From the NCBI GenBank assembly GCA_031292435.1, contig JARLHD010000466.1, positions 1-40,045 on the forward strand: 40,045 bases of DNA. The letters are read 5' to 3'. The DNA comes from Ignavibacteriaceae bacterium (GTDB lineage: Bacteria; Bacteroidota; Ignavibacteria; Ignavibacteriales; Ignavibacteriaceae). Positions 27,371 to 35,692 of the stretch are shown piece by piece. Below the pieces are notes generated by a model, which did not search any database, had not been told where the DNA came from, and was given only the letters and a program-made list of their open reading frames with translations. Numbering within the stretch: the first letter of the stretch is position 1; every line of letters begins with the position of its first letter. The position numbers and the translations under genes are program-made.

Positions 27371-30300
27371 ATGTACAGTCATATTGTGAAAGTATCTTTA
27401 TTATTCTTTTTTGTACTTCAATCTGCAATTTTTGCTCAGTTTGGACAAAATAAAGTTCAGTATAAGGATTTTACATGGTATTATATTCAGACAGACCATT
27501 TTGATATTTATTTCTCACAAAAAGGATCTGCATTAGCTGAATTTACAGCAAAAACAGCAGAAGATGCCTTGTCGCTTCTTCAGCAAAGCTTTAAATACAA
27601 AATTAATAATAGAATTGTAATTATAGTATACAATTCCACGAATGATTTTCAGGAAACAAATGTTACTGACGAATACTTATCAGAAGGGATTGAAGGGTTT
27701 ACTGAAATGTTTAAAAACAGAATGGTAATCCAGTTTATGGGTTCTTATAAAATGTTCCGTCATCTAATTCATCACGAACTGACACATGCAGTAATGAACG
27801 ATATGTTATATGGCGGCTCAGTACAAAACATTATCAGCAATAATATTTCTCTTAATCTTCCCACCTGGTTTAACGAGGGTATGGCCGAATACCAATCCCT
27901 GGGATGGGATATTGATGAGGATATGTTTATCCGGGATGCAGCTATTAATGATTATCTCCCAGACATAATGAATCTTGAGGGGTACTTAGCTTATAGAGGT
28001 GGACAGGCAGTATTTTATTATATTGCTGAAAAGTACGGTAAAGAAAAAATTGGAGAATTAGTAAATAAAATTAAAGCAACTGGCAATCTTGAAGAAGGAT
28101 TAAAGGCTTCCATCGGACTTGATCTAAAAGAGCTGAATGAAAGGTGGAAAAAAGATATTCGACAGAGGTACTGGCCCGATATTGCAATAAGAAGAGACCC
28201 TGACGATTTTGCTAAGAGATTGACAAAAAAAGAAGGGTTGGGTTTCTATAATACGAGCCCTGCCATGTCTCCCCAAGGAGATAAAATTGCCTACATTTCC
28301 AACAAAGATTATTATTTTGATGTTTACATAATGAGTGCTATTGATGGTAAAGTTATTAAAAAGATTGTGAAGGGGAACAGAACTGAGGATTTTGAAGAGC
28401 TAAATATTATTACTCCTGGTTTGTCCTGGTCACCTGATGGAAAAAAAATAGCTCTTTCAGCAAAAAGTGGAGGATATGATGTCATTTATATCATAGATGT
28501 TGACACAGAGGATAGAATTACAATTCCCTTAGAATTAGATGCAATAAAAAGTGTCACTTGGTCACCTGATGGTAAAAACTTAGCTTTTGTTGGACACAAT
28601 GCCATCCAATCAGATATTTATTTATGGAATCTAGATTCTAAAGTTCTTACAAATCTTACCAATGATATTTTTACTGATAATGATCCTGCCTGGGCACCTG
28701 ACAGTAAATTATTATATTTTTCATCTGACAGAACAAATAATATTAATCCGAGTACACTACCGGATACTTTTAAGATTTATAAATATAATTATTCTCAAAG
28801 TAATATTTATTCTATAAATGTTGATACAAAACAGATTAGCCAGGTAACTAATACCAAAGGATGTGATGAGACTTCACCTGTTGTTGGTCCAGATGGTAAA
28901 GAAATACTATTTATATCAGATGTTAACGGTATTAATAATATTTATAAAAAAAGAGTTGAACTTTTTCCATCAGATTCGGCAAAAAATGTTACAGATATCG
29001 AACCAATTCCAATTACAAATTCTTTAAATGGACTCTACCAGCTCTCAGCATCTAAAGATGGTAAAAAATTAACTTTTTCCACCTTGTTTCAATCTTCATT
29101 TAATATTTTTCTGTTAACTAATCCTTTTGAAATTAAACTAGATACAAACAAGATCCCCTTGACAATTTATATCTCAAAGCTTAAAAAGATGGGATTTAGT
29201 GAAGGAGAACCCAAAAAAGAAAATAGTATTAATAGTCATTCATCAAAAAATGATACTTTGATTTTCTATTCAGGTCAAGTGACCGATACCAGTAAAGTTT
29301 ATGGTGATTCAGTTCAAATAGATCTAAATAATTATATTTTTGGAAATAACATTAAGTTGAACCAAGGACAGGATTCCACCACAATATCTAAATTCAATCT
29401 AAAAGATAATTTGGATTCTCAAGGAAATTTTAAAGTTAACAAATATAAAATTACATTTTCTCCTGATATTGTATATGCTAATGCCGGATATAGTTCTTTA
29501 TATGGTTTACTAGGAACCACGATTATTTCCTTTAGTGATGTTTTAGGAAATCATAGGTTGATTGGTCAGACTAGTCTGCAGATTGATCTTAAGAACAGCG
29601 ATTATGGGCTTGCTTATTTTTTTCTACCAGACAGAATAAATTATGGAATTGAGGGATTTCATACAGCAAGATTTGTTTACCTGACCAGAACGCAGACAGG
29701 TGCTACAGATTTATACCGTTTTCGTAATTATGGGGGTATTGCATCTTTAAGTTATCCGCTGAATAAATTTTATAGAATTGAAGGCGGATTAAGTTTCCTG
29801 AATGTTACAAAGGAAAATCTTGATGATTCAAGCGAACCATCTGAAAAGGTTTCATTTCTGGTGCCGACATTAAGTTTTATTCATGATAATGTTCTTTGGG
29901 GTTATACTTCACCTATAGAAGGGTCAAGATATCGATTAGATGTTTTAGGCAATCCGGGAATTAATAATAAAAAATTGAGTTTTTATTCAGGGTTACTTGA
30001 TTACCGAACTTATTTCAGATTTTTCACAGATTATTCATTTGCATTCCGTTTATCAGGTGGGGCTTCCGGTGGGCCTAATCCACAGCGGTTCTTTATCGGC
30101 GGTGTAGAAAATTGGATAAACAGATCTTTTGCTACTTCTGAAATACCCATTAATTCTGCATCTGATTTTGCATTCTTAACTGCTGCACTTCCTTTAAGGG
30201 GATATGATTATGCTGCAGAAATTGGCACCCATTATAGCCTTTTGAATGCTGAGTTGAGGTTCCCATTCATAAGATCCTTAGTTACCGGGGGCATTCCTTT

Positions 30301-30550
30301 ATTTTTCAGTAATGTTTTAGGAGTTATATTCCTTGATATGGGAACTGCCTGGAACGATACTCATCAACTTAGGTTTTTTGAAAGAAACGATAACGGAAGC
30401 GTTGTATCAAGAGACTTACTTACAGGAACTGGAGTTGGAACAAGAATATTTTTCCTTTATTTCCTTTTGAGATTTGATGTTGCATGGGCTTATAATTTCA
30501 ACCAATTTTCTGCTCCCAAATGGTATATTTCACTTGGTGCAGATTTTTAA
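27371..30550 (+). CDS. Secreted zinc-peptidase domain / TolB-like propeller / Omp85-like barrel protein
   Basis: A 1059-residue three-part protein. Residues 1-23 are a signal peptide ending IFAQ. Residues 30-260 resemble the peptidase MA (gluzincin) family, with HELTH at 135-139 and a downstream WFNEGMAEY whose Glu at 169 is the likely third zinc ligand. Residues about 280-560 carry PD40/TolB-like propeller blades with the repeated WSPDGK core (SWSPDGKKIALS, TWSPDGKNLAFV, AWAPDSKLLYFS). Residues about 690-1059 look like an outer-membrane barrel, with an Omp85-type RGY at about 943 followed by NAELRFPF, and a terminal Phe. I chose the ATG at 27371, which follows GAGAG by about 8 nt and starts the signal peptide; an ATG at 27353 overlaps the rnr stop. 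Substrate and partner are unknown. Confidence 0.75.
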   Translation: MYSHIVKVSLLFFFVLQSAIFAQFGQNKVQYKDFTWYYIQTDHFDIYFSQKGSALAEFTAKTAEDALSLLQQSFKYKINNRIVIIVYNSTNDFQETNVTDEYLSEGIEGFTEMFKNRMVIQFMGSYKMFRHLIHHELTHAVMNDMLYGGSVQNIISNNISLNLPTWFNEGMAEYQSLGWDIDEDMFIRDAAINDYLPDIMNLEGYLAYRGGQAVFYYIAEKYGKEKIGELVNKIKATGNLEEGLKASIGLDLKELNERWKKDIRQRYWPDIAIRRDPDDFAKRLTKKEGLGFYNTSPAMSPQGDKIAYISNKDYYFDVYIMSAIDGKVIKKIVKGNRTEDFEELNIITPGLSWSPDGKKIALSAKSGGYDVIYIIDVDTEDRITIPLELDAIKSVTWSPDGKNLAFVGHNAIQSDIYLWNLDSKVLTNLTNDIFTDNDPAWAPDSKLLYFSSDRTNNINPSTLPDTFKIYKYNYSQSNIYSINVDTKQISQVTNTKGCDETSPVVGPDGKEILFISDVNGINNIYKKRVELFPSDSAKNVTDIEPIPITNSLNGLYQLSASKDGKKLTFSTLFQSSFNIFLLTNPFEIKLDTNKIPLTIYISKLKKMGFSEGEPKKENSINSHSSKNDTLIFYSGQVTDTSKVYGDSVQIDLNNYIFGNNIKLNQGQDSTTISKFNLKDNLDSQGNFKVNKYKITFSPDIVYANAGYSSLYGLLGTTIISFSDVLGNHRLIGQTSLQIDLKNSDYGLAYFFLPDRINYGIEGFHTARFVYLTRTQTGATDLYRFRNYGGIASLSYPLNKFYRIEGGLSFLNVTKENLDDSSEPSEKVSFLVPTLSFIHDNVLWGYTSPIEGSRYRLDVLGNPGINNKKLSFYSGLLDYRTYFRFFTDYSFAFRLSGGASGGPNPQRFFIGGVENWINRSFATSEIPINSASDFAFLTAALPLRGYDYAAEIGTHYSLLNAELRFPFIRSLVTGGIPLFFSNVLGVIFLDMGTAWNDTHQLRFFERNDNGSVVSRDLLTGTGVGTRIFFLYFLLRFDVAWAYNFNQFSAPKWYISLGADF

Positions 30551-30588
30551 GGATACTTTTTATTGAACTTAATTATTTAATAAGTACA

Positions 30589-30633
30589 GTTTCAAAACGG
30601 TTTCAAAAACAGTTTCAAAACGGTTTCATCTAC
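30589..30633. repeat. 11-bp-period tandem repeat in a convergent gap, four units
   Basis: GTTTC recurs at 30589, 30600, 30612 and 30623, that is at 11, 12 and 11 bp. The units are GTTTCAAAACG, GTTTCAAAAACA, GTTTCAAAACG and a partial GTTTCATC. The array fills the end of the 79-bp gap between two convergent genes and runs to the stop codon of the MFS gene. The unit resembles that of the array at 2813-2862 read on the minus strand. No ordinary terminator hairpin was seen in this gap. Confidence 0.85.
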
Positions 30634-31943
30634 TCAGTATCAAACGGAAGGAAAAAAATAGGGATCATTCCGGGTATTCCAAGAAAGAGTGCCAAACTGA
30701 ACAGCCAGAAATACCCTATCGAATGCTGTACAATTCCGCTAATAAATCCGGGAATCATCATTCCAACTGCCATAAGCCCTGTTGAAATTGCATAATGAGA
30801 TGTTTTATATTCCCCCCTTGAAATGTACATTAGATAAACCATGAATGAAGTAAAACCTATTCCATAACCAAACTGTTCAATAATCAAACATAACTGGACC
30901 AGGGGATTTAGAGTATATATTAAGCAACTGTTTCCTCCGAAGATCCTAACAATAAATGAAAAATCCAGATTCCAAATTATATGTGGCTGCGCATAAGCCA
31001 TATATAGAAATAAAATGTTAGGGATATTCATTGAAAATGCCATAGCCCATATCATCTTTTTCAATCCATATTTTTTGATTAACCAACCACCTAAAATCCC
31101 ACCAATAATAAGTGCTACAACACCAAAAGTCCCATACATAATCCCGATATCACTAATAGTAAATCCCATTCCCCCGATTTCTCTTTTATCAAGGAGAAAG
31201 GGCTGAGCCATTTTAAGGAGCATTCCCTCACCAAAGCGGTATAGAAGTATAAAAGCAAGGATAACACTTATTTTTTTCTGAGTAAAATAAGTTTTGAAAA
31301 TTAAACTATATGGAATACTTTTTCCTGCAGTTTTCACTGCAAGATCGGTTTCCGGATAAGGAAGAATAATACTATGATATAAAAAAAGGAGGAGAAATAA
31401 AGCTGTGGAAATTCCGAAAACAATTGACCATCCATTTACAACTGAACCACTATTTCTCCCTATATCTCCTGCTAGCTTAACAAATACTCCACCTGCTGCT
31501 ATCATAGCTAACCGATAGAAAGTGCTTCTTATTCCAGTAAAAAATGCCTGATTTTTTATATCGAGAGAATGAAGATAGAAACCATCTGTTGCTATATCAT
31601 GTGTGGCTGACAGCAGGGCAATGATTGTAAATACGAACAAAGAAATGAAAAGGAAAGAATTCATTCTAATAATAAAGGTCATAACAAAAAAACACACTGC
31701 CATTAGAAGCTGCATTGATAATGTCCATCTTCTTTTTGTAGAATATGCGTCAACAAGGGGTCCCCAAAATAATTTTAGCGACCAAGGAAGATAGAGAATG
31801 CTAGTAAAGCCAATAAATACATTCGAAGCATTAAGAGATTTATATAATGCCGTTGACAATTGGTTCACCAAAACGAAAGGGACTCCCTCCGCAAAATACT
31901 GTGTAGGGATAAACGACCAAGGATTGCTATTTCTTTTTTGCAA
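30630..31943 (-). CDS. AmpG-like MFS transporter
   Basis: A 437-residue protein with about 12 hydrophobic segments, of the major facilitator superfamily. The N-terminal block FIPTQYFAEGVPFVLVNQLS, then GFTSILYLPWSLKLFWGPLVDAYSTKRRW in loop 2, is like the AmpG muropeptide permease/SLC33 branch. AmpG imports anhydro-muropeptides for cell-wall recycling. I chose the TTG at 31943, which gives a 17-bp overlap with the kinase gene. A TTG at 32012 gives 460 residues but an 86-bp overlap and a poor N-terminus. Overlap with an amino-sugar-type kinase supports import of a wall sugar, though the exact substrate is inference. Confidence 0.8.
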   Translation of the reverse strand: MQKRNSNPWSFIPTQYFAEGVPFVLVNQLSTALYKSLNASNVFIGFTSILYLPWSLKLFWGPLVDAYSTKRRWTLSMQLLMAVCFFVMTFIIRMNSFLFISLFVFTIIALLSATHDIATDGFYLHSLDIKNQAFFTGIRSTFYRLAMIAAGGVFVKLAGDIGRNSGSVVNGWSIVFGISTALFLLLFLYHSIILPYPETDLAVKTAGKSIPYSLIFKTYFTQKKISVILAFILLYRFGEGMLLKMAQPFLLDKREIGGMGFTISDIGIMYGTFGVVALIIGGILGGWLIKKYGLKKMIWAMAFSMNIPNILFLYMAYAQPHIIWNLDFSFIVRIFGGNSCLIYTLNPLVQLCLIIEQFGYGIGFTSFMVYLMYISRGEYKTSHYAISTGLMAVGMMIPGFISGIVQHSIGYFWLFSLALFLGIPGMIPIFFLPFDTE

Positions 31944-32829
31944 TAAAAACTGCCCCCATAGCAGGAGAATATTCCGGTTCTTTAATTTTAACCCATTTAT
32001 ATGAGTTTGCAAGTTTACTTTTTAGGGTATCGGAAAAAATATTTCTTGTACTTAATAGTTTTCCACCGAAACTGATATCGAAATTTTCTTGTTCTAATTT
32101 TTTTTTCATGCAAGATATTAGAAGTAAAAGCTCATTGGTTTCCTCATCAATTATTCTTAACGAGACCTTATCGTTATTTCCTGCAGAAGCTAAAACAATG
32201 GGAGCGATGGAGGAGATATCCAATTTATTATTATAGACTTCATTTAAAATATCCTGAACTGATTGAATTTGATATTTATCTTTAAGTAATTCAGTAAGAA
32301 GTGACTTCTCATTTCTGGCATCAAATTGTTTTGCTGCTGTAATTAATGCTTTTTTCCCTAGCATATAACCACTTCCTTCATCCCCAAGAATTTTTCCATA
32401 TCCGCCGCAGCGATGAATAATGCCTGACTGATCTTTTCCGAATATAATTGAACCTGTACCGGAGATTAAAATGCATCCAGGTTTGCCATTGAAAGCTCCT
32501 TCTAAAGCGGCTTCTGCATCTGTAAAAACTCTTAATTTAACAGAATTCTGAAGTAGGGCATTTAAGTTATTTCCCAATTTTTCAGAGTTTTCACTTCGTC
32601 CAGCTCCGGCAGCACCAACACCAATGCAATTAAGTTGAGTTAGTGTAATGTCTAGGTTTAATAAACATGAATTTATTAATTTCAAGATAGTATCCGAAGA
32701 TTCGCTAGGGGTTGCAGCTAATAGGTTTAAAGGCCCACCTTTTATAGCAAAGAGCTGATTGCAATTTTCATCAGTTATGATACAATCTGTTTTGGTACCC
32801 CCTCCATCTATTCCAATAAAGTACTTCAT
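31927..32829 (-). CDS. BadF/BadG/BcrA-type sugar kinase (N-acetylglucosamine kinase-like)
   Basis: A 300-residue ASKHA-fold kinase. The phosphate-1 loop IGIDGGGTKTDCIITD (5-20), the GVGAAGAGR block (about 71-79), the adenosine-side motif LISGTGSIIFG (about 126-136) and GGYGKILGDEGSGY (about 147-160) are characteristic of N-acetylglucosamine kinases of this family. With the overlapping AmpG-like transporter it probably phosphorylates GlcNAc or MurNAc released from peptidoglycan. It is read divergently from the cytochrome operon. N-acetylmuramate kinase (MurK-like) is an alternative. Confidence 0.82.
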   Translation of the reverse strand: MKYFIGIDGGGTKTDCIITDENCNQLFAIKGGPLNLLAATPSESSDTILKLINSCLLNLDITLTQLNCIGVGAAGAGRSENSEKLGNNLNALLQNSVKLRVFTDAEAALEGAFNGKPGCILISGTGSIIFGKDQSGIIHRCGGYGKILGDEGSGYMLGKKALITAAKQFDARNEKSLLTELLKDKYQIQSVQDILNEVYNNKLDISSIAPIVLASAGNNDKVSLRIIDEETNELLLLISCMKKKLEQENFDISFGGKLLSTRNIFSDTLKSKLANSYKWVKIKEPEYSPAMGAVFIAKKK

Positions 32830-33002
32830 AACAACAAGTTATAGTTAATTATTTGAACGTCAATTTTTGAGACTTTAATTAATCAATTATCTTTCTCTAC
32901 ATAAATATAATTATTATTCTATGTAATAAATAAATTTTGAATTCCAATGAAGTGTTGAATTTTTAGTCTATTCGTTATTCATATTCTTAATAATGAGAAG
33001 AG

Positions 33003-33027
33003 CCGATTGCTAAAGTTTCATAATCGG
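33003..33027. promoter_or_regulatory. Inverted repeat, possible operator for the cytochrome operon
   Basis: CCGATT and AATCGG are perfect complements spaced by 13 bp, about 125 bp upstream of the monoheme cytochrome start. The geometry would suit a dimeric regulator, but the arms are only 6 bp and chance is not excluded. Confidence 0.25.
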
Positions 33028-33089
33028 GGAATGGGGGAAAGGATTGTTAATATATAGAACAAAAATAAAGGAGTTATTCGGCATTAGTT

Positions 33090-33119
33090 TTGACTAAAAT
33101 AAGCGATTTTCAGCATAAA
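33090..33119 (+). promoter_or_regulatory. Promoter candidate for the cytochrome operon
   Basis: TTGACT (33090-33095) is followed after 18 bp by CATAAA (33114-33119), about 33 bp before the first ATG. The -35 match is good and the -10 match is weak. A 5-bp inverted repeat overlaps the -10 area. Confidence 0.3.
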
Positions 33120-33151
33120 GCTGAGTTATTTTTAACAAATAGGAGTTAATA

Positions 33152-33493
33152 ATGAAAAATATATTTGTATTTATTCTTTTTGTATTTTTGATAGTTGCTT
33201 TATTTGGTTTTGCTTATTCATTTGCACAAGAAAAAGGCACTGACGGCAAGAAAATCTTTGAAGCTCAAAAGTGTAATATGTGCCATTCTGTTTCTGTTGT
33301 AGGAATTACTTCCAAGAAAAAAGATGCAATTGATTTATCAACTGTCGGTTCGACCTACAAGGCTGACTTCTTAACTAAGTACATTAAAAAAGACGCTAAA
33401 ATTAAAGATGCTGCTCATAAAATTGCTTTTAAGGGTAACGATGATGAAACAGCATCATTAGTAAAGTGGTTAGCTTCATTAAAGAAAAAATAA
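33152..33493 (+). CDS. Small monoheme cytochrome c
   Basis: A 113-residue exported protein. The N-terminal hydrophobic segment (about 3-23) ends in FAQ and could be a cleaved signal peptide. One CNMCH heme site is at 41-45. The layout of TYKADFLTKYIKKDAKIKDAAH and DDETASLVKWLASL matches small class I cytochromes. There is no Met after the heme motif, and the only other His is H89, where the Met-bearing loop is usually found, so H89 is the likely distal ligand. AGGAG lies 6 nt upstream of the ATG. It is the first gene of the cytochrome operon, 26 nt before the 13-heme gene, and may be its soluble electron carrier. Confidence 0.88.
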   Translation: MKNIFVFILFVFLIVALFGFAYSFAQEKGTDGKKIFEAQKCNMCHSVSVVGITSKKKDAIDLSTVGSTYKADFLTKYIKKDAKIKDAAHKIAFKGNDDETASLVKWLASLKKK

Positions 33494-33519
33494 GAATAGA
33501 CTAAGGCAGGCCAGAATTC

Positions 33520-35676
33520 ATGACAACTCTCAGATTAATGTTAAACAAGAATTTTCTTTCTGATAAGAATTCTTACTTACTTTTTTTAGTATTTATTTTA
33601 TCAATACTTTCAATTAAAGTGAATGCTCAGACCAATGATGATTGTTTAACCTGCCATAGTGATAATAAACTGACAATGACAAAGAATGGGAAAGAAATTC
33701 CTATTTATGTCGATTCAAAAATATTAGGTGGATCAGCTCATAAAAATCTTTCCTGTATATCCTGTCATGTCGGATTTAATCCAGACGAAGTTCCCCACAA
33801 AGAAAATATTCAACCAATAGACTGTAAATCATGTCATAAAGATGCACCAACGAAACATCAATTCCATCCTGACATGATGAAAAAAGTTTCGGTGATGGGG
33901 GAAGTGATAGATTGTAAGAAATGTCACGGTACTCACGATGTTGTGTCTCCTAAGGTAAAAAACTCAAAGTTCAGTAAGGCAAACATTGTAACGGCTTGCG
34001 GCTCCTGCCATACAAGCAATAGGGAAAAGTTTGAACAATCTGCACATTTTAAAGGATTTAAATCAGGATTAGGTGAAGCCCCCATTTGCATAACCTGCCA
34101 CATGAACCCCGGTATTGTTTATGATAAAGGCAGAGATACATTAAGTATAAAAACTGCACAAGTAAAATTATGCTTGTCATGTCACCTGGATGATCCAGAA
34201 ATAAGGGCAAGGACATCCCCAGCCGCAGGGTTTATTAAATCTTATGAACAGAGTGTGCATGGTATCGCATTATCAAAAGGTAATTCCAAGGCCCCAAGTT
34301 GTATTGACTGCCACACGAGTCATGAGGTTAATGGTCCTAAAGTATCTAATTCAACTGTTAATAAATTTAACATTCCAAATACTTGTTCTAAATGCCATAG
34401 TGAAATTGCAAAGCAATATGCGCAAAGCATTCATGGTACATCCGTTGCAAAAGGAAATAAAGAAGCGCCTGTTTGCACAGATTGTCACGGCGAGCATAAT
34501 ATATTAAAACATAATGATCCAAGATCACCAGTAGCATATAAGAATCTATCAGCACAGGTTTGTTCACCTTGTCATTCTTCCGTAAAATTGACAGCAAAAT
34601 ATGGAATGAATGCTGACAGATTTAAAACATTCAGTCAAAGTTATCATGGCCTTGCACTTGAAGGAGGGGCCTATGCTGTGGCAAACTGTTCCAGTTGTCA
34701 TGGATTCCACGACATAAAACCATCAAGCGATCCCACATCCCGCGTTAATAAGGCAAACCTTTCAAAGACATGCGGGAAATGCCATCCGGGTGCAAATGAA
34801 AATTTTGCTGTGGGCAAGATTCATGTAACCATGGCAGTGAAGGATGAGCCAATACTTTACTGGCTTGCTACAATTTATCTTATCCTGATTTTTTCAGTAG
34901 TCGGCGGAATGTTTATTCATAACTTCCTTGATTTCATAAAGAAAGCAAAGATCAAGAAATTAAAACAAAGGGGACTAATAGCGGTAGAACATCATGGTCA
35001 TTCACTTTATCTTAGAATGAGTTTAAATGAAAGGATCCAGCATATCCTTCTAGCTGTCAGTTTCATGTTACTTGTGCTAACGGGATTTATGCTTCGTTAC
35101 CCGGATTCATGGTGGGTTTCTCATATTCGTTCACTTAGTGAGAATGTTTTTATATACAGAAGTTTGCTTCATCGGATTTCTGCAGTTGTAATGGTAACTG
35201 TAAGCTTGTATCATATTGGTTACGTTTCATTTACCAAAAGAGGGAGGAAACTTATTTTTGACTTGCTTCCAAGATATAGTGATCTGAAAGATGCAATAGG
35301 AATTGCAAAATATAATCTTGGTATTTCTAATGTGAAACCTAAACTTGACCGCTTCAGCTATGTTGAAAAAGCAGAATACTGGGCATTAATCTGGGGTACA
35401 ATTATTATGAGTGTCACTGGCGTGATAATGTGGTTTGATAATACTTTTATTGGTTTACTGACAAAGCTAGGTTTTGATATTTCCAGGACAATTCATTTCT
35501 ATGAAGCGTGGCTAGCATTCCTTTCAATAGTCGTGTGGCATTTTTACTTTGTAATTTTCAATCCGGAAATATACCCGATGAACATTGCGTGGCTAAAAGG
35601 CACCATTTCTGAAGAAGAGATGGCTGAAGAACATCCTGCCGAACTTGATAGAATAAAGAAGCAGAATAAAGAATAA
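33520..35676 (+). CDS. 13-heme cytochrome c fused to a membrane cytochrome b domain
   Basis: A 718-residue protein. A signal peptide ends near VNAQ (about 37). Thirteen CXXCH motifs follow, with first Cys at 42, 79, 102, 132, 160, 190, 218, 261, 289, 319, 348, 390 and 418. Several are of the CxxCHGxH type, and SxHG motifs between hemes give likely distal His ligands. From about 446 five hydrophobic segments form a cytochrome b561/FdnI-like domain with candidate heme b ligands H508, H551, H565, H659 and H674. Positive loops after segments 1 and 3 put the c-hemes in the periplasm. The design resembles CbcL of Geobacter, a quinol-oxidising inner-membrane cytochrome, though with more c-hemes. It follows the monoheme gene by 26 nt. 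Confidence 0.88.
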   Translation: MTTLRLMLNKNFLSDKNSYLLFLVFILSILSIKVNAQTNDDCLTCHSDNKLTMTKNGKEIPIYVDSKILGGSAHKNLSCISCHVGFNPDEVPHKENIQPIDCKSCHKDAPTKHQFHPDMMKKVSVMGEVIDCKKCHGTHDVVSPKVKNSKFSKANIVTACGSCHTSNREKFEQSAHFKGFKSGLGEAPICITCHMNPGIVYDKGRDTLSIKTAQVKLCLSCHLDDPEIRARTSPAAGFIKSYEQSVHGIALSKGNSKAPSCIDCHTSHEVNGPKVSNSTVNKFNIPNTCSKCHSEIAKQYAQSIHGTSVAKGNKEAPVCTDCHGEHNILKHNDPRSPVAYKNLSAQVCSPCHSSVKLTAKYGMNADRFKTFSQSYHGLALEGGAYAVANCSSCHGFHDIKPSSDPTSRVNKANLSKTCGKCHPGANENFAVGKIHVTMAVKDEPILYWLATIYLILIFSVVGGMFIHNFLDFIKKAKIKKLKQRGLIAVEHHGHSLYLRMSLNERIQHILLAVSFMLLVLTGFMLRYPDSWWVSHIRSLSENVFIYRSLLHRISAVVMVTVSLYHIGYVSFTKRGRKLIFDLLPRYSDLKDAIGIAKYNLGISNVKPKLDRFSYVEKAEYWALIWGTIIMSVTGVIMWFDNTFIGLLTKLGFDISRTIHFYEAWLAFLSIVVWHFYFVIFNPEIYPMNIAWLKGTISEEEMAEEHPAELDRIKKQNKE

Positions 35677-35692
35677 ATCCCAAGGTTTGTGT

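Larger units (their letters stand above)
32830..33151. other. Divergent intergenic region upstream of the cytochrome operon
   Basis: No ORF is convincing here. The region holds a 6-bp perfect inverted repeat, CCGATT (33003-33008) and AATCGG (33022-33027) with 13 bp between. A small stem TCAGC/GCTGA lies at 33110-33123, a promoter candidate at 33090-33119, and the AGGAG ribosome binding site at 33141-33145. The control of the cytochrome genes should lie in this stretch. No adjacent regulator gene is present. Confidence 0.6.

Noticed and set aside
30589..30633. CRISPR-like array
   Set aside because: The units are 11 bp with no unique spacers, far shorter than CRISPR repeats, and there are no cas genes.
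30520..30795. 91-codon plus-strand frame across the end of the barrel protein and the convergent gap
   Set aside because: It is antisense to the MFS gene over most of its length and passes through the 11-bp repeat array. No independent support.
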